Assembly (NCBI GenBank): GCA_000063505.1
Contig: CT971583.1
Location: forward strand, 1,767,918 to 1,831,917
DNA length: 64,000 nt
Source of the DNA: Synechococcus sp. WH 7803
GTDB lineage: Bacteria > Cyanobacteriota > Cyanobacteriia > PCC-6307 > Cyanobiaceae
Reading direction: 5' to 3'
In this document: positions 45,186-54,216 of the stretch, piece by piece
How positions within the stretch are numbered: position 1 is the stretch's first letter
How the letters are laid out: each line of letters starts with the position of its first letter
Translations under genes and position numbers: made by a program
Notes under the pieces: model-generated
Told to the model about the DNA's origin: nothing
What the model saw: the letters and a program-made list of their open reading frames with translations, nothing else
The model's database searches: none

Positions 45186-46771
45186 CACAGCGTGACGGGA
45201 TGCGCTTCCTGGATCCCGTTGATCCCGTGGATCGTGGCCAGCAACGCCGGGGGAATCGGATCGTCGATGCTCAACACCATCACGGCATCCCCGCGCACGA
45301 TCCGGCGCCCCACTTGCATGGAGGCGATGTTCACGTTGTGTTCACCCAGAAGAGAGCCGAGGTGGCCAATGATCCCGGGCATATCCCGGTGGCGGGTGAA
45401 GAGCATGTGACGGCTGGGGGGCACATTCACAGGAAACTCATCGATGTTGGTGACCCGCAGCTCCCCATCAGCAAACACCGCACCGGTCACGCTGTGCCCT
45501 CCCTGGCCGCCGCGGGTGGTCAACTGGAGCGAGCCACCGGCGAAGTCGCGGCTGGCGTCATCCTTCACCTCCAGCACGTGAATGCCCCGTCCCTTGGCTT
45601 CCAAGGAGGCATTCACATAGTTGATGCGATCACCAAGAGCATTGGTGAGCAGACCCTTCAGCGCTGCCACCATCAAAGGCTGGGAAGGATGAAGAGCAAA
45701 TTCGCCCTGAAGCCTCACCTCGAGCTCCTGAACCTGACCGCCACTGAGCTGACTCACCAGCAATCCAAGGGTTTCGGCAAGCTGAAGGTGGGGCTTGAGA
45801 CGCTCCATGATCTCCGCGCTGAGACCAGGGATATTCACCGCACTGCGGGCGGGAAGACCGAGCAGCACATCCCGAATTTGCTCAGCCACGTCCGTGGCCA
45901 CATTCTCCTGGGCTTCCTCCGTGGAGGCGCCGAGGTGGGGTGTCAGTACCAAACCGCGCTCGACCGCCCGCAAGGGAGAATCCTCCGACAGTGGCTCTGA
46001 GGCATACACGTCCAGCCCTGCTCCAGCGATCACACCGTTCTCGATCGCTTCGGCCAGCGCCGCCTCATCCACGATTCCGCCGCGAGCGCAGTTCACGATG
46101 CGAGCTGTGGACTTCATCGAGCGCAGCAGCTCGGCATTCACAAGATTTTCGGTATCCGGCGTGCGGGGAATGTGCAGCGTGATGTAGTCCGCTTGGCGGA
46201 ACAGATCCTCGAGCGTGGTGAGGCGCACCTGCATCTGCTGGGCGCGATCGGCAGAAATGAAGGGATCGAACGCAATCACCTCCATGCCCATCGCTTTGGC
46301 CACCCGGGCCACATGGGAACCGATCTTGCCCAGACCGACCACACCGAGCACTTTCTTGTAGAGCTCATTTCCCACGTACTTCTTGCGGTCCCAAGCACCG
46401 GCGCGCATGGAACCGTGGGCCTGGGGCACGTGGCGCGACAGTGACAGAAGCAGCGCGAGCGCGTGCTCAGCGGCCGCGATCGTGTTGCCTTCCGGCGAGT
46501 TCACCACCAGCACGCCGCGCTGGGTCGCCGCGGGAACATCGACGTTGTCAACACCCACACCAGCCCGGCCGATGATGCGCAGGCGATCAGCCGCAGCGAT
46601 CACATCCGCCGTCACCTGAGTGCCTGAGCGGATCATCAAAGCGTCGTAGTCACCGATGATGGACTTCAGCTCCTCGGCCGAAAGGCCCGTGCGCTGATCC
46701 ACCTGAGCCACCTGCCCGAGGATGTCGATCCCCGCCTGATCAATGGGGTCTGAAACGAGAACTTTGGTCAT
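45185..46771 (-). CDS. serA: D-3-phosphoglycerate dehydrogenase
   Basis: SerA oxidises 3-phosphoglycerate to start serine synthesis. The 528-residue long-form enzyme has the NAD-binding 'LGVVGLGKIGSHVARVAKAM', 'HIPRTPDTENLVNAELL', the catalytic 'LTPHLGASTEEAQENVA' His, an intervening allosteric-substrate-binding domain and a C-terminal ACT domain ('HRDMPGIIGHLGSLLGEHN'). ATG 46771 (MTKVLVSDPIDQAG) is chosen; the open frame to 46873 lacks family features. Serine may regulate it through the ACT domain. Confidence 0.96.
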   Translation of the reverse strand: MTKVLVSDPIDQAGIDILGQVAQVDQRTGLSAEELKSIIGDYDALMIRSGTQVTADVIAAADRLRIIGRAGVGVDNVDVPAATQRGVLVVNSPEGNTIAAAEHALALLLSLSRHVPQAHGSMRAGAWDRKKYVGNELYKKVLGVVGLGKIGSHVARVAKAMGMEVIAFDPFISADRAQQMQVRLTTLEDLFRQADYITLHIPRTPDTENLVNAELLRSMKSTARIVNCARGGIVDEAALAEAIENGVIAGAGLDVYASEPLSEDSPLRAVERGLVLTPHLGASTEEAQENVATDVAEQIRDVLLGLPARSAVNIPGLSAEIMERLKPHLQLAETLGLLVSQLSGGQVQELEVRLQGEFALHPSQPLMVAALKGLLTNALGDRINYVNASLEAKGRGIHVLEVKDDASRDFAGGSLQLTTRGGQGGHSVTGAVFADGELRVTNIDEFPVNVPPSRHMLFTRHRDMPGIIGHLGSLLGEHNVNIASMQVGRRIVRGDAVMVLSIDDPIPPALLATIHGINGIQEAHPVTL

Positions 46772-46908
46772 CCAGCGGCAGGAGAAAGCCGCCATCCACT
46801 TTAGAGATTGATCCGATCGCTCCTGAGCCCTGATCGAGAAGGCTGCGCCGCAGCCCCTCTGATTCAGCGGCACACCATGGAGAATGTGCCCTCGCGCCGA
46901 GTCTGTCC

Positions 46909-47439
46909 ATGCCCGTCTGTGTCCTGGTGCTCAGCGAACGCGACGCCGCTGAGAACCTCGTGGCCTCCTTGCGGGAGGCAGGCACCCATCTGCTGCGAGT
47001 GGCGCTCGTGGCTCCCGACGATGAACCTGCTTCCTCCGGTGAGCTAACAGCTGAGCGCATCGACGAGGTCGACCTTTTGAATCCAAGCCTGACCAGAACG
47101 AAGCGTCAGCGCTCTATGTCGCGGTGGCTGATGCCCTTCGGTTTCCTGGCCGGAGCCACCTTTACCCAGATCACAACGCTCGACACCTTTGCCCGCTTCG
47201 GAACGCTCGGCGAAATGGTGCTTGGAGGATTGCTGGGTCTTGGATCCGGTCTGATGGGCAGCTATGCAGCAGCCGCCAGCGTTCCCTCTGATAACGAAGA
47301 CGGCGTGCGGATTTTGCGCAACCGTCACAAGGAAAACGCCTGGTTACTCCTGCTCGAGACCCGACCCGGGGTGGAGCTTCCCTGGACACTCGTTCAAAAG
47401 GTGCGTCCCCAGCAGGTTGTGCGGCTGAGCGACGTATGA
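46909..47439 (+). CDS. Conserved membrane protein, unknown
   Basis: A 176-residue protein with a soluble N-terminal half beginning 'MPVCVLVLSERDAAENLVAS', two or three membrane segments in the middle (LMPFGFLAGATF and 'GEMVLGGLLGLGSGLMGSY') and a soluble end (AWLLLLETRPGVELPWTLV). Probably a cyanobacteria-specific family; function unknown. Its stop overlaps the PSII S4 gene start as ATGA, so the two are coupled. Confidence 0.72.
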   Translation: MPVCVLVLSERDAAENLVASLREAGTHLLRVALVAPDDEPASSGELTAERIDEVDLLNPSLTRTKRQRSMSRWLMPFGFLAGATFTQITTLDTFARFGTLGEMVLGGLLGLGSGLMGSYAAAASVPSDNEDGVRILRNRHKENAWLLLLETRPGVELPWTLVQKVRPQQVVRLSDV

Positions 47440-48215
47440 CACTGCCAAGAGATGCGCTCCTCGCTGGCTCCTGCCATCGGGCGGTGATGGCTCGGCTCCT
47501 CGATCAGGCCGAAGAGGTGCTGCGCACCTGGCAACCCAGCTGGAGTCCCTTTCTCACTGGCCCTGAACTGGAGGAGGCCGGAAAGCTCGAGGCCCTCGCG
47601 GAGTTGCGAATGGTGCGCGATGGAGGCCGGGAAGGCGCCGAACGCTGCCGGCTTCAACTGAGCCGCCGCGATCAGGAGGCTGACGCGGAATCAGCCCCGC
47701 TCTGCGGTCTTCGCCTGGAAGGCAACTTTCTTTTTGACCGCGCTGAACCCGATGACATGCGTCAGGCGCTGATGCAACTCGATGTGAGCGCAGATTCCAT
47801 CGGTGATCTCTGGCTGCGCGGTGACCGGGGAGCGCAAGCCGTCTGCACCCCGGAGGCCGGAGAGCAGCTCAACGGACTGACTGGACAGGTTCGCGATGTA
47901 CCGCTTCTGCTGGAAACGGTTCCTCTCGATGCTCTGCAATGGCCTGCCAGGCGCACGCCGCGGCTCCTGCGCAGCGTGGAGGCGTCCTGCCGGCTTGATG
48001 CCATTGCCTCAGCGGGCTTCGGTTTGTCCCGTTCCAAGGTGACGCGGGAGATCAAGGAAGGACGCCTCAGACTGAATTGGGGAGCGATCCGCCAGGCCAG
48101 TCGAGACGTCAAGGTGGGCGATCAACTGCAACTCCAGGACCGCGGAAGCGTGGAGGTGCTGAGCCTGACGCTCACCAAGCGTGAGCGATGGCGAGTCGAA
48201 ATGATGCGCCGGTGA
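47436..48215 (+). CDS. Photosystem II S4-domain protein
   Basis: A 259-residue YlmH-like protein with an S4 RNA-binding domain near the C-terminus ('LDAIASAGFGLSRSKVTREI', 'GRLRLNWGAI'). Cyanobacterial and plant members of this family are named photosystem II S4 domain proteins and are associated with PSII assembly or with RNA binding; the exact role is unsettled. Length and domain order fit the family. It is coupled to the preceding membrane protein and followed by tRNA-Val. Confidence 0.88.
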   Translation: MTLPRDALLAGSCHRAVMARLLDQAEEVLRTWQPSWSPFLTGPELEEAGKLEALAELRMVRDGGREGAERCRLQLSRRDQEADAESAPLCGLRLEGNFLFDRAEPDDMRQALMQLDVSADSIGDLWLRGDRGAQAVCTPEAGEQLNGLTGQVRDVPLLLETVPLDALQWPARRTPRLLRSVEASCRLDAIASAGFGLSRSKVTREIKEGRLRLNWGAIRQASRDVKVGDQLQLQDRGSVEVLSLTLTKRERWRVEMMRR

Positions 48216-48289
48216 GCTGCTAACTTCGACTTCACCCGGTGGACATCGATCCAACCGATCACCGCAGATTCTCTGAAGGGTGACAATGC

Positions 48290-48361
48290 GGGCGATTAGC
48301 TCAGAGGTAGAGCACTACCTTGACACGGTAGGAGTCACTGGTTCGATTCCAGTATCGCCCA
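48290..48361 (+). tRNA. tRNA-Val (GAC)
   Basis: A 72-base cloverleaf. The acceptor stem is GGGCGAT/ATCGCCC with discriminator A48361, the D arm is AGCTCAGAGGTAGAGC, the anticodon arm is CTACC-TTGACAC-GGTAG with GAC at 48322-48324, and the T arm is CTGGTTCGATTCCAG. No CCA is encoded, so it is added after processing. Confidence 0.97.
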
Positions 48362-48389
48362 TTTCCCTTGATGGGACAGGAGTTTCTTG

Positions 48390-49781
48390 ATGCCTCTGTC
48401 CATCGTTGTCGGGCTCGGCCGATCGGGTTTGGGCGCGGCCCGGTTGCTCCAGGCTCAAGGGCACGACGTGGTGGTGCTCGAACGGGGTGATACCCCGGCG
48501 TTGCAAGACACAGCGCATGCCCTGCGCCAGCAGAACATCACCATCGAGCTGGGGCGCCCCCTCGAGCTTGACAGCTTCACCGCCTGGCTCGACCAGGCCT
48601 CAGAGGTGGTCATCAGTCCTGGAATTGCCTGGGATCACCCCACACTCAATGCCCTGCGCGCCCAGGGCCTGCGCGTCCGCGGTGAAATGTCAGTGGCCTG
48701 GGATGCCCTCTCTGGCATTCCCTGGATCGGCATCACCGGCACCAACGGCAAAACCACAGTCACCCATCTTCTCCAACACGTGCTGGCCCATGCCGGCCTT
48801 GAAGCGCCCATGGCGGGCAACGTTGGTCATTCCGCAGCCGAACTGGCCCTTGAAGTCCTGCAAGGAACCAGACCCAAGCCCGACTGGGTTGTGATGGAGA
48901 TGAGCAGCTATCAGATCGAAGCCGCAGGGGAGGTGTCGCCGCGCATCGGAATCTGGACAACCCTCACACCGGATCACCTCGAAAGGCACGGAACCCTCGC
49001 GGCGTACCGCGCCATCAAACGGGGCCTGCTGGAGCGCGCAGAGACTCCCGTTTTGAATGCGGATGACGCCGACATCCGCCAACACTGCGGTGCTTGGTCA
49101 CGGCCAGGCCTTCGCTGGGTGTCCGGCGCCGATGATGGCCCCGACAAGGACTCAATCCACAGGATCAGCGTGAATGCTCAGGGCTGGGTCAGCCAGGGAG
49201 AGCGGCCACTGTTCCCGGCCGACGCCTTACCCCTGCCCGGCGATCACAACCGTCAGAACATGCTTTTAGCGACCGCTGCTGCGCTGGAAGCGAGTGTCTC
49301 AGCGTCCAGTATCGAGGCGGCACTGCGCTGCTTCACCGGGGTCCCGCACAGGCTTGAACCCCTTGGGTCGGTTGGGGGCATTCCCGTGTTCAACGACAGC
49401 AAGGCCACGAATTACGACGCTGCCGCCGTGGGTTTGCGCTCCGTGCAGGCGCCTGTGGTTCTCCTCGCCGGCGGTCAGACCAAGCAGGGCGATGCAGATC
49501 CATGGCTGGAGCTTCTCCAGTCCCAGGTGTGCGGCGTGGTTCTGTTTGGAGCAGGCGCCGGGGAGCTCGCCGATCTGATCGAGACCGCTGGCTTCTCAGG
49601 TCCGGTGATGCATCACGCCGACCTGAACGCGGCCGTGCCGCAAGCCCTGAGCCTTGCCAAGGACTTTGAGGCCGGCAGCGTGCTGCTGTCACCGGCTTGT
49701 GCCAGTTTCGACCAGTACCCCAACTTCGAGGCCAGAGGCGATCATTTCCGGCGGTTAATCAATGCGGTGAAAGATCTCTAG
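48390..49781 (+). CDS. murD: UDP-N-acetylmuramoylalanine-D-glutamate ligase
   Basis: MurD adds D-Glu to UDP-MurNAc-L-Ala in peptidoglycan synthesis. The 463-residue ligase has an N-terminal nucleotide fold (LSIVVGLGRSGLGAARLLQ), the ATP P-loop 'GITGTNGKTTVTHLLQH', 'VMEMSSYQIEAAGE', 'LPLPGDHNRQNMLLATAAAL' and 'VFNDSKATNYDAAAVGL'. The frame opens at a TTG at 48387, but ATG 48390 is preferred. It starts 29 bases after the tRNA. Confidence 0.96.
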   Translation: MPLSIVVGLGRSGLGAARLLQAQGHDVVVLERGDTPALQDTAHALRQQNITIELGRPLELDSFTAWLDQASEVVISPGIAWDHPTLNALRAQGLRVRGEMSVAWDALSGIPWIGITGTNGKTTVTHLLQHVLAHAGLEAPMAGNVGHSAAELALEVLQGTRPKPDWVVMEMSSYQIEAAGEVSPRIGIWTTLTPDHLERHGTLAAYRAIKRGLLERAETPVLNADDADIRQHCGAWSRPGLRWVSGADDGPDKDSIHRISVNAQGWVSQGERPLFPADALPLPGDHNRQNMLLATAAALEASVSASSIEAALRCFTGVPHRLEPLGSVGGIPVFNDSKATNYDAAAVGLRSVQAPVVLLAGGQTKQGDADPWLELLQSQVCGVVLFGAGAGELADLIETAGFSGPVMHHADLNAAVPQALSLAKDFEAGSVLLSPACASFDQYPNFEARGDHFRRLINAVKDL

Positions 49782-49805
49782 GCTGCGGAAAACACTGCGA
49801 AATCC

Positions 49806-50267
49806 GTGGCCTACTGGTTGATGAAAAGTGAGCCCGATGTGTACGGGATTGACCATCTCCAACAGGAGCACACCACCCTTTGGGATGGAATTCGCAATTA
49901 CCAGGCCCGCAATTTCATGCGGTCAATGGCCATTGGCGATCAGGCTTTTTTTTATCACTCCAACTGCAAACCCCTCGGCATCATTGGCCTCATGGAGGTC
50001 AGCGAAACGGGTCTTGTTGATCCCACCCAGTTTGATCCTTCCTCTAAGTACCACGATCCAGCCTCAAAGCCGGAAGCACCCCGCTGGGACTGCGTCAAAC
50101 TCACCTACAAGGGCCGGTTTGGAAGCCTCTTAAGCCTTGACGATCTGCGCCAGGCCTACCAACCCGAACAACTGGCCGTGGTGAAGCGTGGCAATCGTCT
50201 CTCGATCCTCCCTGTGGACGAGGCCATTGCCCACGATCTGTTGAAGCGACTTGGCCCTCTCCAGTGA
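49806..50267 (+). CDS. EVE-domain protein
   Basis: A 153-residue EVE (PUA-like) domain protein of the THYN1 type: 'YWLMKSEPDVYGIDHLQQ', 'LWDGIRNYQARNFMRSMAIG' and 'QAFFYHSNCKPLGIIGLMEV' are hallmark text. EVE domains read modified bases in DNA or RNA. Start is GTG 49806. It follows murD by 24 bases and overlaps or touches the next gene; no restriction system is nearby. Confidence 0.93.
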   Translation: MAYWLMKSEPDVYGIDHLQQEHTTLWDGIRNYQARNFMRSMAIGDQAFFYHSNCKPLGIIGLMEVSETGLVDPTQFDPSSKYHDPASKPEAPRWDCVKLTYKGRFGSLLSLDDLRQAYQPEQLAVVKRGNRLSILPVDEAIAHDLLKRLGPLQ

Positions 50268-51024
50268 CCCTCAGCAGGTGTCCAGCGCGGAACGCCTGCC
50301 GCTGACCACCCTGATTCCGAGAGCCTGGATCGGGTTCGGCAAAGCCCCATGGCAATGCGTCGGGCTGACCGCACTGACCCTGATTGCCTTAACCGGTCTT
50401 GGCGTCCTCGCTCGCGACCTCCAGGAGAGCGGGCACAGCGGCCTCCGACTCGCGGGGAACGCCCTGCTGCTGTTGACAATCCCTGCGACCCTTGGACCGT
50501 TGGTGTCGCTGCTGCGCTTGGCCGATCAACTTCTGCCCGTGGGTTCTGGTTCCGACGCCGACACAAGTCCAGGCAAGGGGCGCCCCCTGCGCTGGCTGTT
50601 GCGCCAAACCACAGCGCTTGTTCTGCTCGAGGGGGTGGTGTTCATCGGTGCCTTGAATGTGATCCGCATCCTCAGCGGGCTGATCGCATCCCACAGCGGG
50701 GTTCTCTCCACAGCAGTTCTACTCTTGGGACTGCTAGCGCTGGCGGCCTGGTCCCTCAGCCAGATACTGGCTCTCCCCTTACTGGTGCACTACGGCCATC
50801 GCCCTCTGGCCGCGATGGAGCACAGCCGCAAAATTGTTCAAGCCAACCGCATCAAGGTGCTCGCCCTGTTGGGACTTCTGTTGGGGGTCAACCTGATCGG
50901 CCTGATGGGCGCCTGCCTGGGCCTTCTGCTGAGCATTCCATTCTCGGCCTTGCTCCTGATGGCCAGCTGCCGGACTCAAACCCCCTGGGACAGGGATTCA
51001 CGCCGGAACATGCTTCCCACATAA
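50251..51024 (+). CDS. Multi-pass membrane protein, unknown
   Basis: A 257-residue protein with five or six hydrophobic helices (LTALTLIALTGLGVLA, LALAAWSLSQILALPLLVH, VLALLGLLLGVNLIGLMGA) and a cytosolic-looking end. It resembles the glycerophosphoryl-diester/DUF-type membrane proteins with a conserved 'PLAAMEHSRKIVQANRIKVL' helix, a pattern also seen in YciC-like proteins. Start is uncertain: TTG 50251 overlaps the EVE gene; GTG 50278 is possible. It converges on the DUF2811 gene with a 49-base overlap. Confidence 0.65.
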   Translation: MALSSDPQQVSSAERLPLTTLIPRAWIGFGKAPWQCVGLTALTLIALTGLGVLARDLQESGHSGLRLAGNALLLLTIPATLGPLVSLLRLADQLLPVGSGSDADTSPGKGRPLRWLLRQTTALVLLEGVVFIGALNVIRILSGLIASHSGVLSTAVLLLGLLALAAWSLSQILALPLLVHYGHRPLAAMEHSRKIVQANRIKVLALLGLLLGVNLIGLMGACLGLLLSIPFSALLLMASCRTQTPWDRDSRRNMLPT

Positions 51025-51257
51025 AGACGGGTGATCTCGCGGGAATCAACACCGTTCTGAATCAGAAATCCCGCGATTGCAGCCTGCACAAGACGGTATT
51101 GATCCCAGTTGGGGCAACGCTCAATGAACCCCACCATGGCCTGCTGGAGAGGCTGGGAGACCTCCGTCTGAAAGCTCACAGAACCGGATTCCTCCAGAGC
51201 AGCACACGCAGGTCCAGCTTGGCTCGTCGTTTCAACCGTTTGATCAACCAGGTGCAT
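50976..51257 (-). CDS. DUF2811 family protein
   Basis: A protein of up to 93 residues whose core 'VSFQTEVSQPLQQAMVGFIE', 'DQYRLVQAAIAGFLIQNGV' and 'ITRLYVGSMF' matches the short cyanobacterial DUF2811 family. The first ~25 residues (MHLVDQTVETTSQAG) are extra, so the real start may be further in. Function unknown. It shares 49 bases with the convergent membrane-protein gene. Upstream is the 298-base gap with DnaA-box-like sites. Confidence 0.75.
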   Translation of the reverse strand: MHLVDQTVETTSQAGPACAALEESGSVSFQTEVSQPLQQAMVGFIERCPNWDQYRLVQAAIAGFLIQNGVDSREITRLYVGSMFRRESLSQGV

Positions 51258-51555
51258 GCAATCCCTTCCAATGGCTACCAGTTCTCCACATCAACAACGC
51301 TGCGTCAAGGCAGCACTTTTTGGGCAATCCCAACAACTCTCCCAATGAGATTTCAGTGGCAGACAGCCTTCACAGCCGGGGATTTGCCTCATGGAACGAC
51401 AGGCCAGCCGCAAGCAGCTTCGTCAACCTCCCCACGCGCAATCACTGCCCTTTTCCACAGAGCGAGGCCAGAAGCCCGATACCGGCGCCAGGCCTGTGGA
51501 AAACAGTGGCACAAGCGCGGAAAAGCCTCGGGAAAAATCAGTGCATCGCGATTGA
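51258..51555. promoter_or_regulatory. Gene-free stretch with DnaA-box-like 9-mers
   Basis: No gene is supported here. It contains TTTTCCACA at 51451-51459, the same 9-mer inverted (TGTGGAAAA) at 51495-51503, and TTCTCCACA at 51282-51290. These match the cyanobacterial-type DnaA box (TTTTCCACA) exactly twice and with one mismatch once. It may be a DnaA-binding or regulatory region for the DUF2811 gene on its left. dnaA and dnaN are not in view, so calling it an origin is not justified. Confidence 0.4.
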
Positions 51556-51945
51556 TCAGTTCAGCTGATCAGTGGAGAAGTCCCAAAGCGTTCTCATGGC
51601 AGCGGCCACGGCTGCGGCCGCTGGGGCCGGCCAAAACACCTCCACACCTCGCTCGCAGCCGTCCTCCGGCCTCAGAATCATCTGCAGGGACCAACCCTCA
51701 CGATCTCCCTCAAGAGATCCCCACCATGGAATGCGTTCCAGCTCGAGGGTGATCAGCTCCTCGTCCATCAGCTGCCCGCGCAGGGCCGCATGGTGGTCGA
51801 CCAAATCCTGAATTAACGAGGCCAACGCGCCGGCCTCGGATTCGGTGAGCTCAACGGCCCAGGTCTCCCCACCAATCAGTGCGCCATAGGGATGGCGTTG
51901 AGGATCCCTGGCCAGTCTCCAGCCGGGACCCTCCTGCTGAATCAT
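51556..51945 (-). CDS. DUF1818 family protein
   Basis: A 129-residue soluble protein beginning '[20 protein letters not shown]', with '[18 protein letters not shown]' and '[19 protein letters not shown]' in the middle and '[19 protein letters not shown]' near the end. This is the cyanobacterial DUF1818 family, of unknown function; the text fits a small beta-rich domain. Its ATG overlaps the rpoZ stop as ATGA, so it is cotranscribed with the RNA polymerase omega gene. Confidence 0.87.
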   Translation of the reverse strand: MIQQEGPGWRLARDPQRHPYGALIGGETWAVELTESEAGALASLIQDLVDHHAALRGQLMDEELITLELERIPWWGSLEGDREGWSLQMILRPEDGCERGVEVFWPAPAAAAVAAAMRTLWDFSTDQLN

Positions 51946-52193
51946 CCCGGCAGGAGATCGGGCTGATCCTGCTCATCGCTGAGCTCCACGATGGCTCGCT
52001 GCACAGGCTTCACGCTGGATTCCTCCAGCAAGCCGTCGAAATCATCAAAGCGACGCTGCTTGGCACGAAACGCAATGCGCACCGTTGTCAGATAGCGATT
52101 GCTCGACTGACGGATCAGACTTTCTCCTCGCTTGGCAAGGTCCTGATGGTCGACTCCGGCCGTGAGCATGCCCAGTTCCAAGGAATTCAGCAT
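51942..52193 (-). CDS. rpoZ: RNA polymerase omega subunit
   Basis: Omega is a small assembly and stability subunit of RNA polymerase. The 83-residue product has the cyanobacterial form: '[20 protein letters not shown]', '[20 protein letters not shown]' and '[19 protein letters not shown]'. The frame is open to 52328, but only ATG 52193 gives the family length and it begins two bases from the stop of the upstream gene. Its stop overlaps the DUF1818 start. Confidence 0.93.
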   Translation of the reverse strand: MLNSLELGMLTAGVDHQDLAKRGESLIRQSSNRYLTTVRIAFRAKQRRFDDFDGLLEESSVKPVQRAIVELSDEQDQPDLLPG

Positions 52194-52194
52194 C

Positions 52195-52479
52195 TTAAGT
52201 GAACAGGTCGCTGTGGAAGGGAATGTGCATCGGATAACAGCGTTGTGGACGGCCCGGCACGCGCAGCACGATCTGACGCCCCAGCCCCATCGCCACCAGC
52301 GGGCGACGCAGGTGGCTGAGCAAGGCACTCACCTCCTCGAGATGACCGGCATCCACACACTCCACGCGGATGGTTCCCCAGCTCCTCGACATCCGGCAGT
52401 CCCGAAGGGGTTCCAGCTCCGCCTCGATCTCAGGGTCCTCCCGGTAAAAGGAAAACACCAGTCGCCGTAACCGATCCAT
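52195..52479 (-). CDS. Conserved small protein, unknown
   Basis: A 94-residue basic, soluble protein from ATG 52479 ([20 protein letters not shown]). It has '[20 protein letters not shown]' and '[20 protein letters not shown]' and ends FHSDLFT. The alternating strand-helix pattern suggests a small alpha/beta fold. I recognise it only as a conserved picocyanobacterial protein. It lies immediately upstream of rpoZ on the same strand and is divergent from the DnaK-like gene; the frame open to 52905 lies in the antisense of that gene. Confidence 0.68.
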   Translation of the reverse strand: MDRLRRLVFSFYREDPEIEAELEPLRDCRMSRSWGTIRVECVDAGHLEEVSALLSHLRRPLVAMGLGRQIVLRVPGRPQRCYPMHIPFHSDLFT

Positions 52480-52518
52480 GACTGATCCCCGTAGTCTCAA
52501 CCTTCCTCCAACGTGCCC

Positions 52519-54147
52519 ATGGGGATGACGAAGCCCCGCGCTGGCGAACAAAACCTTCATCTTTCCCGACGCGGGACCCTGGCGATTGATCTGGGAAGCA
52601 CCAACACCGTGGTGGCCTTTCAGGCCTGCGACGCGATGGGAATCGAGCTGATTGACCTGGCGCCGATCAGTCGCGAAGCAGGCGAGGTCCCCTCGATGCT
52701 CTGGCTGGATGATCAAGACACAGACGGGCTTCTGGTGGGCCGCCAGGTGCTGGAGAGCGGCCTGGGCGACCGTGATGCTCCCCAGCTCCACCGAGACTTC
52801 AAGCGCTGGATCGGCCTTCCCGTTCCCTCCGAGTGGCGTCAGCGGCTCAGTCCTGATCAGGCTGGAGCGCGCTTGCTCCAGGAAATCTGGAAGCGGATTC
52901 CCCAAGATCTCACCATCGAACGCCTCGTGCTCACCGCGCCGGTGGAAACGGACGCGTCCTACCGCCAGTGGCTGCTGAACGCCTGTGCGCCGCTGCAGAT
53001 TCCTGAAATCGCGATGGTGGATGAGCCCACGGCCGCAGCCCTTGGGGCGGGGTTACCGGCAGGAGCGAAATTGCTGGTTGTGGACCTCGGCGGCGGCACA
53101 CTCGATCTGTCACTCGTGGCCCTGGAGGGAGGCGAAGGCCGCGCCGCACCTCTGGCGCAGCTGCTGCGCTTCCAGAGCCGAAACCTCAGCAAAAGTCGTC
53201 AAACCCTCCGTCAGGCGCGCGTGCTCGGAAAAGCAGGGATCGCGCTGGGGGGTCGAGATCTCGACCGCTGGATCCTCGACGCACTCCAACCGCCAGGCCT
53301 TCCTTGCGAAGGCGATGGATTCACCGCCTGTCTCGCTGCAGCCGAACGACTCAAATGCCGACTTTCAAACACCGACATCAACGATGAGGAGGAACTGACG
53401 GAACTGGCCAGCAGTCCCGCCATGGCGACTCCCGCCACGTTGCAGATGAACCGCAAACGCTTCACCCAGATCCTGGAGGAACGGGGACTGTTCCTGCTCC
53501 TGGAGGAGCTTCTCAATCAGACCTTGCGGTCTGCCGCCGTTCAAGGCTGTCGCCGCAGCGACCTCAGCGCCGTTGTGATCGTTGGTGGAGGCGCCCATCT
53601 CCCCCAGTTGCGCGCGTGGCTCACCCGCTTCATGAGCCCGGTTCCTCTCTGCACCCCACCTCCGATGGAAGCCGTCGCCCGCGGAGCCCTCAGCCTCACA
53701 CCGGGAGTTCGGATTCTCGATCTTCTGCAACGGGGAATTGCCTTGCGCTGCTGGGACCGTCGCAGCAACCGACATCACTGGCACCCTCTCTTCGTTGCAG
53801 GACAACCCTGGCCATCAAGCCAGCCCTTTGAGCTGGTGCTGAGTGCCAGTGCCGTGGATCAAACCACCCTTGAATTCGTCCTGGGCGAGCCAGAGCTGGA
53901 GGCACGCCACGAGGTGAGACTTGTCGATGGACTTCCGCAGGTGATCGAACGCACATCCGATGCAGCAGCTGTGAAGGAGCGTCCCGGTCCTTCGTTCACC
54001 CTGATGCTCAATCCCCCGGCTCAGCCTGGAGAGGATTGCCTGAAACTGCACTTTGTGCTCGATGAGCATGCCGAGCTGATCATGGAGGGGGAAGACCTTC
54101 GCAACGGCAGGCGCCTCGAAAGAGTCAGCCTCGGCACCGTGCGGTAA
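52519..54147 (+). CDS. DnaK-like (Hsp70) protein
   Basis: A 542-residue Hsp70 relative. The actin-like ATPase domain is clear: 'LAIDLGSTNTVVAFQAC' (phosphate 1), 'IAMVDEPTAAALGAGLPA' (connect), 'LLVVDLGGGTLDLSLVALEG' (phosphate 2) and 'VVIVGGGAHLPQLRAWL' (adenosine). The C-terminal ~170 residues match a shortened substrate-binding part; the helical lid and EEVD-type tail are missing. Such divergent DnaK-like proteins are often not heat-shock chaperones. Starts 52519 and 52525 are both possible; a GTG lies at 52513. Confidence 0.88.
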   Translation: MGMTKPRAGEQNLHLSRRGTLAIDLGSTNTVVAFQACDAMGIELIDLAPISREAGEVPSMLWLDDQDTDGLLVGRQVLESGLGDRDAPQLHRDFKRWIGLPVPSEWRQRLSPDQAGARLLQEIWKRIPQDLTIERLVLTAPVETDASYRQWLLNACAPLQIPEIAMVDEPTAAALGAGLPAGAKLLVVDLGGGTLDLSLVALEGGEGRAAPLAQLLRFQSRNLSKSRQTLRQARVLGKAGIALGGRDLDRWILDALQPPGLPCEGDGFTACLAAAERLKCRLSNTDINDEEELTELASSPAMATPATLQMNRKRFTQILEERGLFLLLEELLNQTLRSAAVQGCRRSDLSAVVIVGGGAHLPQLRAWLTRFMSPVPLCTPPPMEAVARGALSLTPGVRILDLLQRGIALRCWDRRSNRHHWHPLFVAGQPWPSSQPFELVLSASAVDQTTLEFVLGEPELEARHEVRLVDGLPQVIERTSDAAAVKERPGPSFTLMLNPPAQPGEDCLKLHFVLDEHAELIMEGEDLRNGRRLERVSLGTVR

Positions 54148-54216
54148 CCGGTCCGTCCACAACGGGATGTCCGGCGTCGCAGGAGTCCATAGAAAGGGAT
54201 TCCTTTCAAGTGTGTC

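Noticed and set aside
51258-51555. Replication origin
   Set aside because: Only two exact and one near DnaA-like box are seen and neither dnaA nor dnaN is nearby, so only a DnaA-box-like region is claimed.
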